Below, in pieces: positions 27,104 through 37,760 of a stretch of 64,000 nucleotides of DNA (position 1 is its first letter; every line of letters begins with the position of its first letter). Below the pieces are notes generated by a model that was given only the letters and a program-made list of their open reading frames with translations, did no database searches and was not told the origin of the DNA. Made by a program: the position numbers and the translations under genes. The stretch is from NCBI RefSeq assembly GCF_019242955.1, contig NZ_CP066129.1, forward strand, positions 1,860,001 to 1,924,000, given 5' to 3'. Source of the DNA: Morganella morganii (lineage in GTDB: Bacteria; Pseudomonadota; Gammaproteobacteria; Enterobacterales; Enterobacteriaceae).

Positions 27104-27373
27104 TTACATGGTTTCGTCTGCCCATACCCGCTGATAATCTGTCCCGTTCACCCGCCAGACTTCACGGATATTTTCACCGGTATAATTGAGATAATCATGT
27201 TCAGCGGAAAACTGTACCGCCAGTGCAGTTTCACATTCCGTGGTTATTTTTCGTGGTGCATCGATAACAGATGATGTCACGGAATCTTCCTGCAAACGGA
27301 TTTTCAGTTTTTTTAATCCGTGCTGCACGTGGAACAGAAACAGATAATTATGAAACAGATAGTTATGAAACAT
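27104..27373 (-). CDS. DUF3343-like putative Se/S carrier protein
   Basis: 89-residue protein coupled to yedE: its ATG (27373) lies 11 bp inside the yedE end with GGAG 6 nt upstream. It reads YLFLFHVQHGLKKLKIRLQE, then SSVIDAPRKITTECETALAV. The layout of an N-terminal 'FxSxHxAlkaek' helix and PR(K/E)I(S/T)xxC with a conserved Cys resembles DUF3343, small proteins found with selenium or sulfur transfer genes. The start holds a 15-bp direct repeat encoding FHNYL twice. Family assignment is by pattern, not search. A partner role with the YedE transporter is inferred from coupling. A terminator follows. Confidence 0.65.
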   Translation of the reverse strand: MFHNYLFHNYLFLFHVQHGLKKLKIRLQEDSVTSSVIDAPRKITTECETALAVQFSAEHDYLNYTGENIREVWRVNGTDYQRVWADETM

Positions 27374-28442
27374 TCTCAGCTCCGGATTTTTTATTGGCAA
27401 GCCGGGTGTAAATCAGGCCGACGGCGATAGTCAGTACCAGACCAATAATAACAACCAGTTTACCGTTTTCAGTCACACCGGCAGGGCTTGAGGCATAAGA
27501 AAAATTATGTGCAAAGGCCGCACCGGTCAGCATACCCAGCACACTGACCGCCGCATCGGTATTACCCTGTCCGGCGTTAGCTAACTGCCGCAGCGGGCAG
27601 CCGGTAATAAAGACGCCGCATAATCCGACCAGCGACATGGAGAGGAAATTCCACAGCCCGTCATTATGCGCAATCGGCTGGTTATCAAAGCCGATATTGA
27701 TTTTTCCGGTGAGCATATTACCGGCAATAACAACCAGCAGCAGAGCGAGAACGCCGATTGCCATCGTGTAATTGCGTGACAGGAAGATATTTTTCGCCAT
27801 CCCGATAAAACAGAAGCGGGTGCGCTGAATAATCACACCGATAATAAGCCCGGCGGTTATTGCCATCCAGACCGGAGCATGAGCGGCCCCCGGCCCTTTG
27901 ACACTGGATTTGAAAATGGAACTGTCGATAATAAACAGCACAAATAACACCAGGCACACGGCCGGTAATATCAGACCTTCAGCGGCAGACTGCTGATAAT
28001 TACGTGGTAATGAAAATCCTTTTTTAATAAACAGACTACCGATACCAATACCGGCGACCAGGCCGAATAACCCGACAACGGCATTTAAATCACCGGCACC
28101 GATCCGCAGGATCATCCGCAGCGGACACCCTAAAAAGACCAGACAACCGGCCATCATCAGAAAACCGAGTGTAAACCGGATAACCGGTGCGGAACCGGCT
28201 TTGGATTGAAATTCCTTAAAAATAACCGCAGCCCCGAATGAGCCGAGAATAAAACCAAAAATTTCAGGACGAAGATACTGGACGGTTTCGGTATTATGCA
28301 ACCCCATACTGCCTGCACTATCCCGGATAAAACAAGCGACACAAACACCCATATTTGGCGGGTTTCCGTATATACCAAGGAGTACAGCGCTGATCCCTAT
28401 AATAATACCGGAAATGATGATAATTATTTTTGTTGCGGACAT
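27363..28442 (-). CDS. yedE: YedE-family putative selenium transporter
   Basis: 359-residue inner-membrane protein with about ten helices, of the YeeE/YedE family. It holds the seleno-YedE blocks GNPPNMGVCVACFIRDSAG, GCPLRMILRIGAGDLNAVVG, RTRFCFIGMAKN and GCPLRQLANAGQGNTDAAV. The repeated Cys-containing GCPLR loops and CVACFIRD probably pass selenium or sulfur species. E. coli YedE is a longer, more distant relative. Start ATG 28442 has GGAG 8 nt upstream. The upstream promoter overlaps a perfect palindrome, and the gene is coupled to a DUF3343-like protein. Confidence 0.88.
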   Translation of the reverse strand: MSATKIIIIISGIIIGISAVLLGIYGNPPNMGVCVACFIRDSAGSMGLHNTETVQYLRPEIFGFILGSFGAAVIFKEFQSKAGSAPVIRFTLGFLMMAGCLVFLGCPLRMILRIGAGDLNAVVGLFGLVAGIGIGSLFIKKGFSLPRNYQQSAAEGLILPAVCLVLFVLFIIDSSIFKSSVKGPGAAHAPVWMAITAGLIIGVIIQRTRFCFIGMAKNIFLSRNYTMAIGVLALLLVVIAGNMLTGKINIGFDNQPIAHNDGLWNFLSMSLVGLCGVFITGCPLRQLANAGQGNTDAAVSVLGMLTGAAFAHNFSYASSPAGVTENGKLVVIIGLVLTIAVGLIYTRLANKKSGAENVS

Positions 28443-28476
28443 TATATGACTCCGTTATGGAGATGTTATCTCCTGA

Positions 28477-28505
28477 CTAATAGGACCTATTAAGTACAGG
28501 GTCAA
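28477..28505 (-). promoter_or_regulatory. yedE promoter with overlapping palindromic operator
   Basis: On the minus strand TTGACC (28500-28505), a 17-bp spacer and TATTAG (28477-28482). A perfect 15-bp palindrome TAATAGGACCTATTA (28478-28492) covers the -10 and half the spacer, a repressor-type position. No regulator gene is adjacent, so the binding protein is unknown. Confidence 0.6.
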
Positions 28506-28597
28506 TGTACCGCAGTGAAAAATAATATCTTTTAACCGGGTCAAAGATTTTGAATGCAATGACCGTGGAAAGAGCAGGTGAATAACAGGAATACATC

Positions 28598-28625
28598 TTG
28601 CAGTCAGCCGTCATCAATCTATAAT
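28598..28625 (+). promoter_or_regulatory. Sigma70 promoter of the secreted YD-like gene
   Basis: TTGCAG (28598-28603), 16-bp spacer, consensus TATAAT (28620-28625), about 54 bp upstream of the TTG start. Confidence 0.65.
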
Positions 28626-28678
28626 TCGTAAACATTAACCATTTATTCCGTTTTATTCCGTTGCCGGGAGTCTGTACG

Positions 28679-29542
28679 TTGAAAAGATTATTGCTGTTAA
28701 GCCTGATATGTGGATTTTCTTATAATATGTATGCCGGTGAAAATACCTGTTCAGCAGAAACGGCTGCCGTTAACGCATTTAATAATTTTATTTTTATTCA
28801 GGAGCGGCCTTTTAACGACTCTGTGAAAGAAATGAAAATGCATATAAAAAGCAGTGATGACTATATCGATAACAATGCGTATGTGAAATTTGATGGTTGT
28901 GGTGGATTACTGATACTGGAAAACAATAAGGTCGTTAAATCCCGGATAAAAGAGCATGTTATCGTCAATGTCTTTAACATCAGGATAAATAAGCAGGATG
29001 AAAACTGGCGCTATAATATGACATTTAAACTGTCTGATATTGACCAGTATGGTGTTGATAACACATTTATGGTTCAAAGACAGCACGGAAAATTCCTGAC
29101 TGACCGCAACGGGAAAATAACAAAATCGGAAGATACGTCTTATGCCACGCTCGGTGATGAACGTATGAAATTCAAAGCGGAGACCCGCTTTTTAAGTGAT
29201 AAGAAAGGACGGTTGTCAAAATTGGACAGAGTCAGTACACAACCAAATGACAGCTCAAATACACGCTATTTTTATGATGACAAAGACCGCTTAACACGAA
29301 CCCGGTCAGATACCACAACGGAAGAATATACCTATACGGCGGATGGTAAACAATCAGGCAGTACAATGGTTCAGACATTTTCCACAACCGAAACAACCGT
29401 GACAACATGCAAAGACTGGAATAAATTCGGCAGATGTACACGTGCAGAACAGGATATAACGGTGTTAATTGAAAGTGAGAATGGTGAAAAGGACGGTGTC
29501 TATAACCATCATGCGGAAATTAATTATGAGTATGTTTATTAA
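28679..29542 (+). CDS. Secreted protein of unknown function with a YD-repeat-like stretch
   Basis: Not a family I recognise. TTG 28679 is preferred: GGGAG lies 9 nt upstream, and it gives a clean signal peptide MKRLLLLSLICGFSYNMYA (287 aa). The mature protein is hydrophilic, beta-rich and low in GC, with five or so cysteines. Near residues 205-230 RYFYDDKDRLTRTRSDTTTE followed by EYTYTADGK looks like one or two RHS/YD repeats, as in small periplasmic or wall-associated proteins. It has its own sigma70 promoter, and a 259-bp gap separates it from the next gene. Function cannot be assigned. Confidence 0.65.
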   Translation: MKRLLLLSLICGFSYNMYAGENTCSAETAAVNAFNNFIFIQERPFNDSVKEMKMHIKSSDDYIDNNAYVKFDGCGGLLILENNKVVKSRIKEHVIVNVFNIRINKQDENWRYNMTFKLSDIDQYGVDNTFMVQRQHGKFLTDRNGKITKSEDTSYATLGDERMKFKAETRFLSDKKGRLSKLDRVSTQPNDSSNTRYFYDDKDRLTRTRSDTTTEEYTYTADGKQSGSTMVQTFSTTETTVTTCKDWNKFGRCTRAEQDITVLIESENGEKDGVYNHHAEINYEYVY

Positions 29543-29730
29543 TTTAGGGTGTTACGCTGTTTATTTTAACGGAAATCTGAGTGACAGCGGGTATATGAAT
29601 GATGATAAAAAAAGTTAATGTTGTCACAGGAGTGCTCCTTACTTTTTGTAAAGACAATGTTATGCGGAAAATAATTATTTAATATATTGGGGAGTATTTC
29701 CCCGGGACGCTGGTTTTTCATATAAACACC

Positions 29731-29758
29731 CGGGAGAAACACACAATGTGTTCTCCGG
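29731..29758 (+). other. Leader hairpin before the polytopic membrane protein
   Basis: GGAGAA (29733-29738) pairs with 29751-29756 and CACA with TGTG around a CAA loop, with one bulged A. It lies about 45 bp before the start codon, with no T run. It may affect translation or mRNA stability. The 29543-29789 gap otherwise holds no gene. Confidence 0.35.
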
Positions 29759-29801
29759 TTACAACATAGAAACGTGAGTAAATAAGAGGATGAACGACGG
29801 T

Positions 29802-31025
29802 ATGACCAATTATACGGATGTAACGGTAAAAGCACAGAATGCCGGACCCGGCCTCTGCTTTTTATTATTGCTGGCGGCCTGGGTTGTCGTGTTTTTCATA
29901 CCGGACACTATTTTTATTGTTGTACCCGGGATGATTGGTTTTGCACTTCTGTTTTTTATTTACTACCTGGCATCGGAAGGGCACCTTGCAGCTATTTTGG
30001 GCGGAGTCATTGTAAGCTTCATTTTGATGGCAATCGCTGCGGCAATCCCCGTTATTGGCTGGATACTCCTGGTATGCTGGATATTTTACAACATCGTGAG
30101 GGCATTTGAGAGCATTCAGAATTTGCTGCCGGATGCCCTGTTGAGCGCGGCACTATATGGCAGTCTCTTAATTCCTGTCATCTGTCAGTTTAATTATTAC
30201 GGCAGCAGTAATTTATTACTGACGATAGGATGCGGAGTTGTCTACCTTATCGCAGCAGCGGGATGTGTTGTGCGTATCAGCGAGCGTTCGGATACGACAA
30301 AACACAGCCTGTTTCTCTTTTCAGTTATGCTGCTCTCTGTACCGATGATTGTGCTGCTGATTGTGTCAATTGTCGCCTCGCTGCGTGCGGCATTCCGGAC
30401 GAGCCTGGTAAAAACAACCACGAAACTTCCTCAGTCGGTGAGCGGATACACTACAGCCAAGGGAACGGTTGTTGCCGGCTACACGCGCAATGTTACTCAG
30501 ACAGTAGTCTCCACCGTGATTGTTCCCGGCGCCGGCGCCGTGGGGGCATCGTTAACCGGTTCACTGGCTGAATTAAGCGCAGCTGCGGATGAACCGTCTG
30601 CCAAACGATTGAATGATGAAAAAAAACAGTGCTGCGCGACGAACAAAGATCATCACTTTTATCGTTATGATGGGCTGAATGATAAAAAAATCGGTAACTT
30701 TATTCAGGCTGTTGCCGGAGCCGGAACATTACCGCCTCTTAAAAAAGAGGATGTCCTTGTTTACTTTGATGAAACACTGATGGGTAAAGGTGATCGTGGC
30801 GTAGTGTTAACCGATGAGGCTATCTATTGTTTACCGGGCATGTTTGAGGATGAAGAGAAATTCTTCACACGGTTCAGTAATATCGGGAAGGTCACTTTTT
30901 CCGGTGCGCTGAATAAGCAAATTACTCTCTGGCTGAAAGAGGGAAAAAAACAGAAAATCACACTGACTCAATCCAACGCCGGTGCTAAAAAAGTCTTCGA
31001 AATGATTAAGCTGGCAATTGCCTGA
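29802..31025 (+). CDS. Polytopic membrane protein with soluble C-terminal PH-like domain
   Basis: Unknown family. In the frame from ATG 29790 there are about seven membrane segments between residues 20 and 200. Then comes a Thr/Gly/Val-rich stretch (GYTTAKGTVVAGYTRNVTQT, 219-238, and PGAGAVGASLTGSL) that could form a glycine-zipper-like segment. A soluble domain of about 120 residues ends the protein: LVYFDETLMGKGDRGVVLTD and AIYCLPGMFEDEEKFFTRFS suggest a bacterial PH-like fold. AGAGG abuts ATG 29790 with no spacer, so ATG 29802 (407 aa) is chosen; both are possible. A terminator follows about 80 bp later. A membrane-stress or transport role would be a guess. Confidence 0.65.
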   Translation: MTNYTDVTVKAQNAGPGLCFLLLLAAWVVVFFIPDTIFIVVPGMIGFALLFFIYYLASEGHLAAILGGVIVSFILMAIAAAIPVIGWILLVCWIFYNIVRAFESIQNLLPDALLSAALYGSLLIPVICQFNYYGSSNLLLTIGCGVVYLIAAAGCVVRISERSDTTKHSLFLFSVMLLSVPMIVLLIVSIVASLRAAFRTSLVKTTTKLPQSVSGYTTAKGTVVAGYTRNVTQTVVSTVIVPGAGAVGASLTGSLAELSAAADEPSAKRLNDEKKQCCATNKDHHFYRYDGLNDKKIGNFIQAVAGAGTLPPLKKEDVLVYFDETLMGKGDRGVVLTDEAIYCLPGMFEDEEKFFTRFSNIGKVTFSGALNKQITLWLKEGKKQKITLTQSNAGAKKVFEMIKLAIA

Positions 31026-31102
31026 GAAACGGGTTCAGTGCTGCGGAGCATTTTTTCGATTATTATCCGGCGAAGCTGAGAGGGGTTGTAAGTATCCTAA
31101 TA

Positions 31103-31128
31103 AAAATCCACGCAATAGCGTGGATTTT
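31103..31128. terminator. Bidirectional terminator
   Basis: A perfect 11-bp stem (31103-31113 with 31118-31128), AATA loop, with A and T tails. It lies between the convergent membrane-protein gene and ychF. Confidence 0.88.
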
Positions 31129-31185
31129 ATGGTTTTTTACGATGCTTCTGATATCAGCAAAATATCATAAGACTACAAATTTTAG

Positions 31186-32277
31186 TTAAACATTAAACAG
31201 GAAATTCAGCACGTCGCCGTCTTTCACAATATAATCTTTGCCTTCTGCACGCATTTTACCGGCTTCTTTTGCACCTTGTTCGCCTTTGTACTGGATGAAA
31301 TCCTCAAATGCGATGGTCTGGGCGCGGATAAAGCCTTTTTCAAAGTCGGTGTGGATTTTACCGGCTGCCTGCGGAGCGGTTGCGCCGACAGGGATGGTCC
31401 ATGCACGGACTTCTTTTACACCGGCGGTGAAGTAGGTTTGCAGGTTGAGCAGGGCGTAACCGGCGCGGATCACGCGGTTCAGACCCGGTTCTTCGATACC
31501 GAGGTCAGCCATAAACTCTTCGCGGTCGCCATCTTCCAGCTCGGCGATATCAGATTCAATTGCCGCGCATACCGGCACAACCACTGAACCTTCTTTCTCT
31601 GCGATTTCACGCACCTGATCCAGATACGGGTTGTTCTCAAAGCCATCTTCATGGACATTGGCAATGTACATGGTTGGTTTCAGTGTCAGGAAGCTCAGGT
31701 AGCGGATAGCCCCCATTTCTTCTTTGTTCAGGTTCAGCGTGCGCAGCATCTGTGCGTTTTCCAGCAGCGGCAGGCATTTTTCCAGTACTTCCAGTTCCAG
31801 TTTCGCGTCTTTATCGCCGCCTTTGGCACGTTTCTGCACACGGTGAATAGCGCGTTCGCAGGTGTCGAGGTCAGCCAGCGCCAGTTCGGTATTGATGGTA
31901 TCAATATCTTCTGCCGGGTTAACACGGCCGGAAACGTGAACAATGTTATCATCGTCAAAGCAGCGGACAACGTGACCGATAGCTTCTGTTTCGCGGATGT
32001 TGGTCAGGAACTGGTTACCCAGACCTTCACCTTTGGATGCGCCTTTCACCAGACCGGCGATATCGACGAATTCCATGGTGGTCGGCAGAATACGCTGTGG
32101 TTTTACGATTTCCGCCAGTGCATCCAGACGGGCATCCGGCATCGGCACTACGCCGGTGTTCGGCTCAATTGTACAGAACGGAAAGTTCGCCGCTTCAATT
32201 CCTGCTTTGGTCAGCGCGTTAAACAGCGTTGATTTCCCGACGTTCGGCAGACCGACGATACCACATTTGAAACCCAT
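31186..32277 (-). CDS. ychF: Redox-regulated ATPase YchF (OLA1)
   Basis: 363 residues, the full length of this universally conserved Obg-family P-loop protein that binds ribosomes and prefers ATP. Visible: Walker [21 protein letters not shown] (residues 6-25), [19 protein letters not shown] (switch II), a coiled-coil arm around 130-190 and the C-terminal TGS domain ([20 protein letters not shown], ending DVLNFLFNV). AAGGTGAAG precedes ATG. It follows pth on the same strand, the usual E. coli order pth-ychF, with a 106-bp gap. Confidence 0.97.
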   Translation of the reverse strand: MGFKCGIVGLPNVGKSTLFNALTKAGIEAANFPFCTIEPNTGVVPMPDARLDALAEIVKPQRILPTTMEFVDIAGLVKGASKGEGLGNQFLTNIRETEAIGHVVRCFDDDNIVHVSGRVNPAEDIDTINTELALADLDTCERAIHRVQKRAKGGDKDAKLELEVLEKCLPLLENAQMLRTLNLNKEEMGAIRYLSFLTLKPTMYIANVHEDGFENNPYLDQVREIAEKEGSVVVPVCAAIESDIAELEDGDREEFMADLGIEEPGLNRVIRAGYALLNLQTYFTAGVKEVRAWTIPVGATAPQAAGKIHTDFEKGFIRAQTIAFEDFIQYKGEQGAKEAGKMRAEGKDYIVKDGDVLNFLFNV

Positions 32278-32383
32278 AAATTCTTCACCTTAAAAATGAC
32301 AGCAGACCAAAACGGCCTGCAAGCACGTTAAATAATTGCCACCGATTATACACGGTTACGGATAAACAGACGATACCTGCGGC

Positions 32384-32974
32384 TCACTGACCGGCTTTAA
32401 ATGTATGCAGACGTGAAATGGCTTTTGCCATGCCGTCTTTCATCAGCACATCGGTGCAGCGTACCGCTTCATCGATGGTTTCATCTATCAGTTGCTGTTC
32501 AGAAGCCGGGGGCTTGCCCAGCACAAAACCGACCACTTTACTTTTATCACCCGGATGGCCGATGCCGATACGCAGGCGATGAAAGTCCGGGTTGTTGCCC
32601 AGCTTGCTCTGGATATCTTTCAGGCCGTTATGGCCGCCGTTGCCGCCGCCGAGTTTCATTTTTGCCACGCCGGGCGGGAGATCCAGCTCATCATGTGCCA
32701 CCAGAATTTCATCCGGGGCAATCTGATAGAAACCAGCGAGGGCGCTGACCGCTTTTCCGCTCAGGTTCATAAAGGTGGTCGGTACCAGCAGGCGGACATC
32801 ATTTCCCTGAATATTCAGGCGCGCGGTATAACCGTAAAACTTACTTTCTGATTTTAATGACTGGTTATAACGGCGGGCCAGTTCATCCACATACCAGGCA
32901 CCGGCATTGTGGCGGGTTTGGGCGTATTCCGCACCGGGGTTGGCCAGCCCCACAATTAATTTTATCTGACTCAC
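32384..32974 (-). CDS. pth: Peptidyl-tRNA hydrolase
   Basis: 196 residues. Pth frees peptides from stalled peptidyl-tRNA. Motifs: [20 protein letters not shown] with the catalytic His, [32 protein letters not shown] and GGHNGLKDI, and [15 protein letters not shown]. It starts with GTG (32974), as read from the sequence, with only a weak AAGTGA ribosome site. It is divergent from ychH, as in E. coli, and precedes ychF. Confidence 0.96.
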   Translation of the reverse strand: MSQIKLIVGLANPGAEYAQTRHNAGAWYVDELARRYNQSLKSESKFYGYTARLNIQGNDVRLLVPTTFMNLSGKAVSALAGFYQIAPDEILVAHDELDLPPGVAKMKLGGGNGGHNGLKDIQSKLGNNPDFHRLRIGIGHPGDKSKVVGFVLGKPPASEQQLIDETIDEAVRCTDVLMKDGMAKAISRLHTFKAGQ

Positions 32975-33276
32975 ACTTGTATCACTTGTTGTTCAGGCAG
33001 GTTTGACTGCAAAGAGGGTTATTCTACCCGTCACCCGCGCGGAGTACAAAAGAAACGTCCTTCCGGGACGGGTGTGACTATTTGTGCAATAATTTAGTGA
33101 TGAATTATTAAATTTCGCTTTTTGGCACAATAAGCCAAATAAAATGTTTTATTTTTGGTCTGTGTGATCTGAACCGCAACATATTACGGCAAATTCAGGC
33201 TATACTTAGTGTCAAGAAGGAATTCCTGCTTTCGTACTTTGAGTTGTTAAAAGACAAAAGAGTGGCGGAGGTCCCT
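32975..33276. promoter_or_regulatory. Divergent pth/ychH control region
   Basis: No gene found. For ychH, TATACT (33201-33206) is a good -10 without a -35. A CRP-like site (TGTGA at 33163-33167, N6, CCGCA at 33174-33178) is centred about 42 bp before the implied start, the class II position. In E. coli ychH is a CRP target, which supports this. Confidence 0.5.
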
Positions 33277-33546
33277 ATGAAACGTAAATTATCCTTATTA
33301 CTCGGTAACCTGCTGATGGTTGTCGGTATGTTACTGATGGTCGGCAGCATGGCCTTTACTGTCAGTGTCCTTATTTTCGCACTCCCGTTACCGGATATTT
33401 ATTCCGAAGCCTCTCTGATGGGGATCTTTATCGGTGCTCTGGTATGGCTGAGCGGAGCCGGTCTGAGCGGGCGTCGTGAATCCATCGCGGATAAATATTA
33501 CTGGCTGCGTCATTTCCACAGCCGCTATCGCCGCCGAATGCCGTAA
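33277..33546 (+). CDS. ychH: Stress-induced inner-membrane protein YchH
   Basis: 89-residue protein with two membrane helices: NLLMVVGMLLMVGSMAFTVS and SLMGIFIGALVWLSGAGLSG, then a basic tail DKYYWLRHFHSRYRRRMP. E. coli YchH aligns over its length, including 'RKxSLLGN' at the start and 'DRYWWVRHY' near the end, and is induced by stress. GGAGG sits 6 nt before ATG 33277; the longer frame from 33244 has no such site. In E. coli dauA lies between ychH and prs; here prs is next and convergent. Confidence 0.85.
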   Translation: MKRKLSLLLGNLLMVVGMLLMVGSMAFTVSVLIFALPLPDIYSEASLMGIFIGALVWLSGAGLSGRRESIADKYYWLRHFHSRYRRRMP

Positions 33547-33607
33547 CACGGGTGTCATAAAATAACCGGGAACGGTTATTACCCTCTGCGGTTAAATACC
33601 TGCCAAC

Positions 33608-33635
33608 AAAAAACCCGTTGTGTTCACAACGGGTT
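33608..33635 (-). terminator. prs terminator
   Basis: A perfect 11-bp stem (33612-33622 with 33625-33635) followed on the minus strand by six Ts. It may also stop ychH transcripts. Confidence 0.88.
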
Positions 33636-33666
33636 CAGACACGCAATGTGTACGCTGATGGTTAAA

Positions 33667-34680
<1,014 letters not shown>

Positions 34681-34690
34681 TCAGGGGCAA

Positions 34691-35566
34691 TTACAGTAGA
34701 CCAGCGCGGAACTGATGAAGCGGCGAAATGTTGACACCACGTGCCACAAAGCCCTTCACCCACGCCGGCGCGTTAATTAACACCTGTCGGGCGGCTGCCT
34801 GGTTTTCGAACTCTCCGAACACACATGCACCCGTACCGGTCAGGCGTGACGGGGTATATTGTAGCAGCCAGGAAAGAAGATCATCAACCTCACGAAAACG
34901 TTTTCTTGCAATCGGTTCACAGTCATTTGCGTACGGAGCCTGTAATAATGCGGGCAGAGAGCGGATCGGCGTATCGCGAATTAATTGCGGATCTGTGAAG
35001 ATAAGCGGTGTCGGAACCGAAATTCCGGGGTGTGCGACCAGATACCAGCGCTCCGGCGGAGATGCCGGGTGCAGAATTTCGCCTATTCCTTCAGCAATGG
35101 CCGCATGGCCCCGGACAAATACCGGGACGTCGGCACCGAGTGTGACTCCGAGTTCTGCAAGCGTGTCGTCAGGTAACTGTAACTGCCAGTGATAGTTGAG
35201 TGCGATAAGCACTGTGGCCGCATTGGAGGAACCGCCGCCGATACCGCCGCCCATCGGCAGCACTTTTTCAACGGCAATATCCGCACCGGGTAAACCGGCG
35301 GTCAGCTGATGCTCCCTGGCATAGTGTTGTAACAGACGGGCTGCGCGGATCACCAGGTTCTGCTCATCCGGTACGCCGGCAAGCGGAGTCAGCAGACGGA
35401 TCACACCATCAGTGCGCGGCGTAATTGTGACACTGTCACCATGATCCAGAAACTGAAACAGGGTTTGCAGAGTGTGGTAGCCGTCCGCACGGCGGCCTGT
35501 GATATACAGAAACAGGTTCAGTTTGGCGGGGGACGGCCAGGTCAGAGATGTCAGTTGAGTGTCCAT
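34691..35566 (-). CDS. ispE: 4-diphosphocytidyl-2-C-methyl-D-erythritol kinase
   Basis: 291-residue GHMP kinase of the MEP isoprenoid pathway. Motifs: [20 protein letters not shown] (substrate Lys near residue 15), [20 protein letters not shown] (glycine-rich ATP loop), [20 protein letters not shown] (catalytic Asp) and [14 protein letters not shown]. It overlaps lolB by 16 bp and precedes prs, the E. coli order lolB-ispE-prs. Confidence 0.96.
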   Translation of the reverse strand: MDTQLTSLTWPSPAKLNLFLYITGRRADGYHTLQTLFQFLDHGDSVTITPRTDGVIRLLTPLAGVPDEQNLVIRAARLLQHYAREHQLTAGLPGADIAVEKVLPMGGGIGGGSSNAATVLIALNYHWQLQLPDDTLAELGVTLGADVPVFVRGHAAIAEGIGEILHPASPPERWYLVAHPGISVPTPLIFTDPQLIRDTPIRSLPALLQAPYANDCEPIARKRFREVDDLLSWLLQYTPSRLTGTGACVFGEFENQAAARQVLINAPAWVKGFVARGVNISPLHQFRAGLL

Positions 35567-36180
35567 GAATCCATTTTCAGCTTAATACGGTTATCACCCT
35601 GTTCGATATCCAGGCGGTTCGGCAGTTGCGGGGACACTTTTTCATCATAAGACTGATAAGTGACTTTCCACTTTTCCATGCCCTGCGACCAGTTCAGTGC
35701 TTTCAGGTGATACTGATTACTGATGGCATAAGACTGCGCATCGCCCGGCAGGCCGACAATCCACTGACGCAGGTTTTCCATCGGGATGGCCATGCCGGTC
35801 AGCTGGTAAATCATACTGTCCGGGTCATCACTGTAATATTTCTGACCTTTGTTATCAGTAAGCTGTGTCTGTCCGTCTTTGACAATCAGTTCGAGTTCGG
35901 TACTGCCGACCGGGTTGGTGAGCAGCAGTTTGTAGCTGTCAGGAGAGTACTGCTGCCAGAAAAAACGGGCATAGGTTTTTTGCGTTGCGCCGATGTAGGC
36001 AAACGACCCGCGTGTCTGGTAACGCTGTAACTGATTAATGTGTTGTGTCTGTGCTTTCCAGCCGGCAGAAGTGGCGGAAACATCGCCTTTCTCTGTATTG
36101 TCGGGCAGGGTACAGGCGGCAAGTATCAGGCTGCACAGAGGCAGTAACCGGATAAAGCGCGGGAATTGAATAGAGGCCAC
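35551..36180 (-). CDS. lolB: Outer-membrane lipoprotein receptor LolB
   Basis: 209 residues. Signal with lipobox [14 protein letters not shown]: the Cys after LAA would be lipidated and anchored in the outer membrane. LolB takes lipoproteins from periplasmic LolA. Typical segments: [40 protein letters not shown] and [20 protein letters not shown]. It is divergent from hemA, as in E. coli, and overlaps ispE. Confidence 0.94.
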   Translation of the reverse strand: MASIQFPRFIRLLPLCSLILAACTLPDNTEKGDVSATSAGWKAQTQHINQLQRYQTRGSFAYIGATQKTYARFFWQQYSPDSYKLLLTNPVGSTELELIVKDGQTQLTDNKGQKYYSDDPDSMIYQLTGMAIPMENLRQWIVGLPGDAQSYAISNQYHLKALNWSQGMEKWKVTYQSYDEKVSPQLPNRLDIEQGDNRIKLKMDSWTLN

Positions 36181-36460
36181 GTTGTAATTTCCTTTAACAA
36201 CTTATAAAAGCAATAACAGTATTGTGCCTGTTTCAGTGGCTGTTTCCTACCTCTCTTACGCTGATTTACGCAATTATCCGTGCCGTGAATGCCTCCTGTT
36301 GCGCATCATATTATGTGCTTATTATCACTGTTTCCTGTTTAACGCTTTAATTGCACGGAACCGGCTGCTAAAATGCATGCAGTTATCCTTAGTAAGGGTG
36401 TTGATTTCCGGTATACTTAACCGGTATTTTACACACTTACCCCGGTCTGTATTGCAGGAT

Positions 36461-37723
36461 ATGACTTTATTAGCACTCGGCATTAATCATAAAACCGCCC
36501 CTGTGGCCCTGCGTGAGAAAGTGACTTTCTCACCGGACAGCATGGAAGCGGCATTAACCAATCTGCTCGAACAACCGTCCGTGAGCGGCGGCGTTGTGCT
36601 GTCTACCTGCAACCGGACAGAAATCTATCTCAGTGTGGATGAACAGAACGATCAGCGCGATCAGCTGATTGACTGGCTGTGCCGCTATCACAACATCAAC
36701 CCGCAGGAACTGATGTCCAGTCTTTACTGGCATCAGGATAACGACGCCGTCAGTCATCTGATGCGCGTGGCCAGCGGGCTGGACTCTCTGGTGCTCGGTG
36801 AGCCTCAGATCCTGGGGCAGGTCAAAAAAGCCTTTGCACAATCGCAGACATGCCGTTCACTCTCCCGTGAACTGGAGCGCCTGTTCCAGAAATCCTTTTC
36901 TGTTGCCAAACGGGTGCGTACTGAAACTGATATCGGTGCCAATGCGGTATCGGTGGCGTTTGCGGCCTGTACACTGGCGCGTCAGATTTTCGAATCCTTA
37001 TCCAAACTGAATATCCTGCTGGTCGGGGCGGGGGAAACCATTGAACTGGTTGCCCGTCATCTGAATGAGCACGGCGTAAAACATATGATGATCGCCAACC
37101 GTACCCGTGAACGGGCCCGCGTGCTGGCGCAGGAAGTCAATGCAGAGGTGATCACACTGCCGGAAATCGACAGCCGGCTGGCGGAAGCGGATATTGTTAT
37201 CAGCTCCACGGCCAGCCCGTTGCCGATTATCGGTAAAGGTATGGTGGAACGCGCACTTAAAGCCCGGCGTAATCAGCCTATGCTGCTGGTGGATATTGCG
37301 GTTCCCCGTGATATTGAAGCCGATGTCGAAAAACTCAGTAACGTCTATCTCTACACTGTGGATGATCTTGAGGCGATTATTGAGCACAATCTGGCACAAC
37401 GCCAGGTGGCGGCACAACAGGCAGAATCCATTGTGGTGCAGGAAAGCGGACATTTTATGGAATGGCTGCGCGCCCAGAGCGCGGTAAACACGATCCGTGA
37501 ATACCGCGAACAGGCCGAAGAGATCCGCGCTGCGATGGCCGCCAGAGCGGTGGCACTGATTCAGCAGGGGCATGACCCGGAAGAGGTCATCAACCAGATG
37601 TCGCAGCAGCTGACCAACCGCCTGATCCACGCACCGACCAAATCACTTCAGCAGGCCGCCGGCGATGGTGATACCGGCCGCCTGACTCTGTTACGCGACA
37701 GCCTCGGGCTGGAGCATCATTAA
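36461..37723 (+). CDS. hemA: Glutamyl-tRNA reductase
   Basis: 420 residues (E. coli 418). First committed enzyme of tetrapyrrole synthesis; reduces glutamyl-tRNA to glutamate semialdehyde. [20 protein letters not shown], the catalytic Cys in [14 protein letters not shown], the NADPH-domain loop [16 protein letters not shown] and a C-terminal dimerisation helix. ATG 36461 is preceded by AGGAT; the open frame back to 36224 is not homologous and lacks a ribosome site. Heads hemA-prfA-prmC. Confidence 0.97.
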   Translation: MTLLALGINHKTAPVALREKVTFSPDSMEAALTNLLEQPSVSGGVVLSTCNRTEIYLSVDEQNDQRDQLIDWLCRYHNINPQELMSSLYWHQDNDAVSHLMRVASGLDSLVLGEPQILGQVKKAFAQSQTCRSLSRELERLFQKSFSVAKRVRTETDIGANAVSVAFAACTLARQIFESLSKLNILLVGAGETIELVARHLNEHGVKHMMIANRTRERARVLAQEVNAEVITLPEIDSRLAEADIVISSTASPLPIIGKGMVERALKARRNQPMLLVDIAVPRDIEADVEKLSNVYLYTVDDLEAIIEHNLAQRQVAAQQAESIVVQESGHFMEWLRAQSAVNTIREYREQAEEIRAAMAARAVALIQQGHDPEEVINQMSQQLTNRLIHAPTKSLQQAAGDGDTGRLTLLRDSLGLEHH

Positions 37724-37760
37724 CTTCCTCTATATTATTTTTTAAGGTAGCAGACTACGA

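Noticed and set aside
36224-36460. 79-residue N-terminal extension of HemA
   Set aside because: Not homologous, no ribosome site at 36224, and it covers the lolB-hemA promoter region; ATG 36461 with AGGAT gives the family length.
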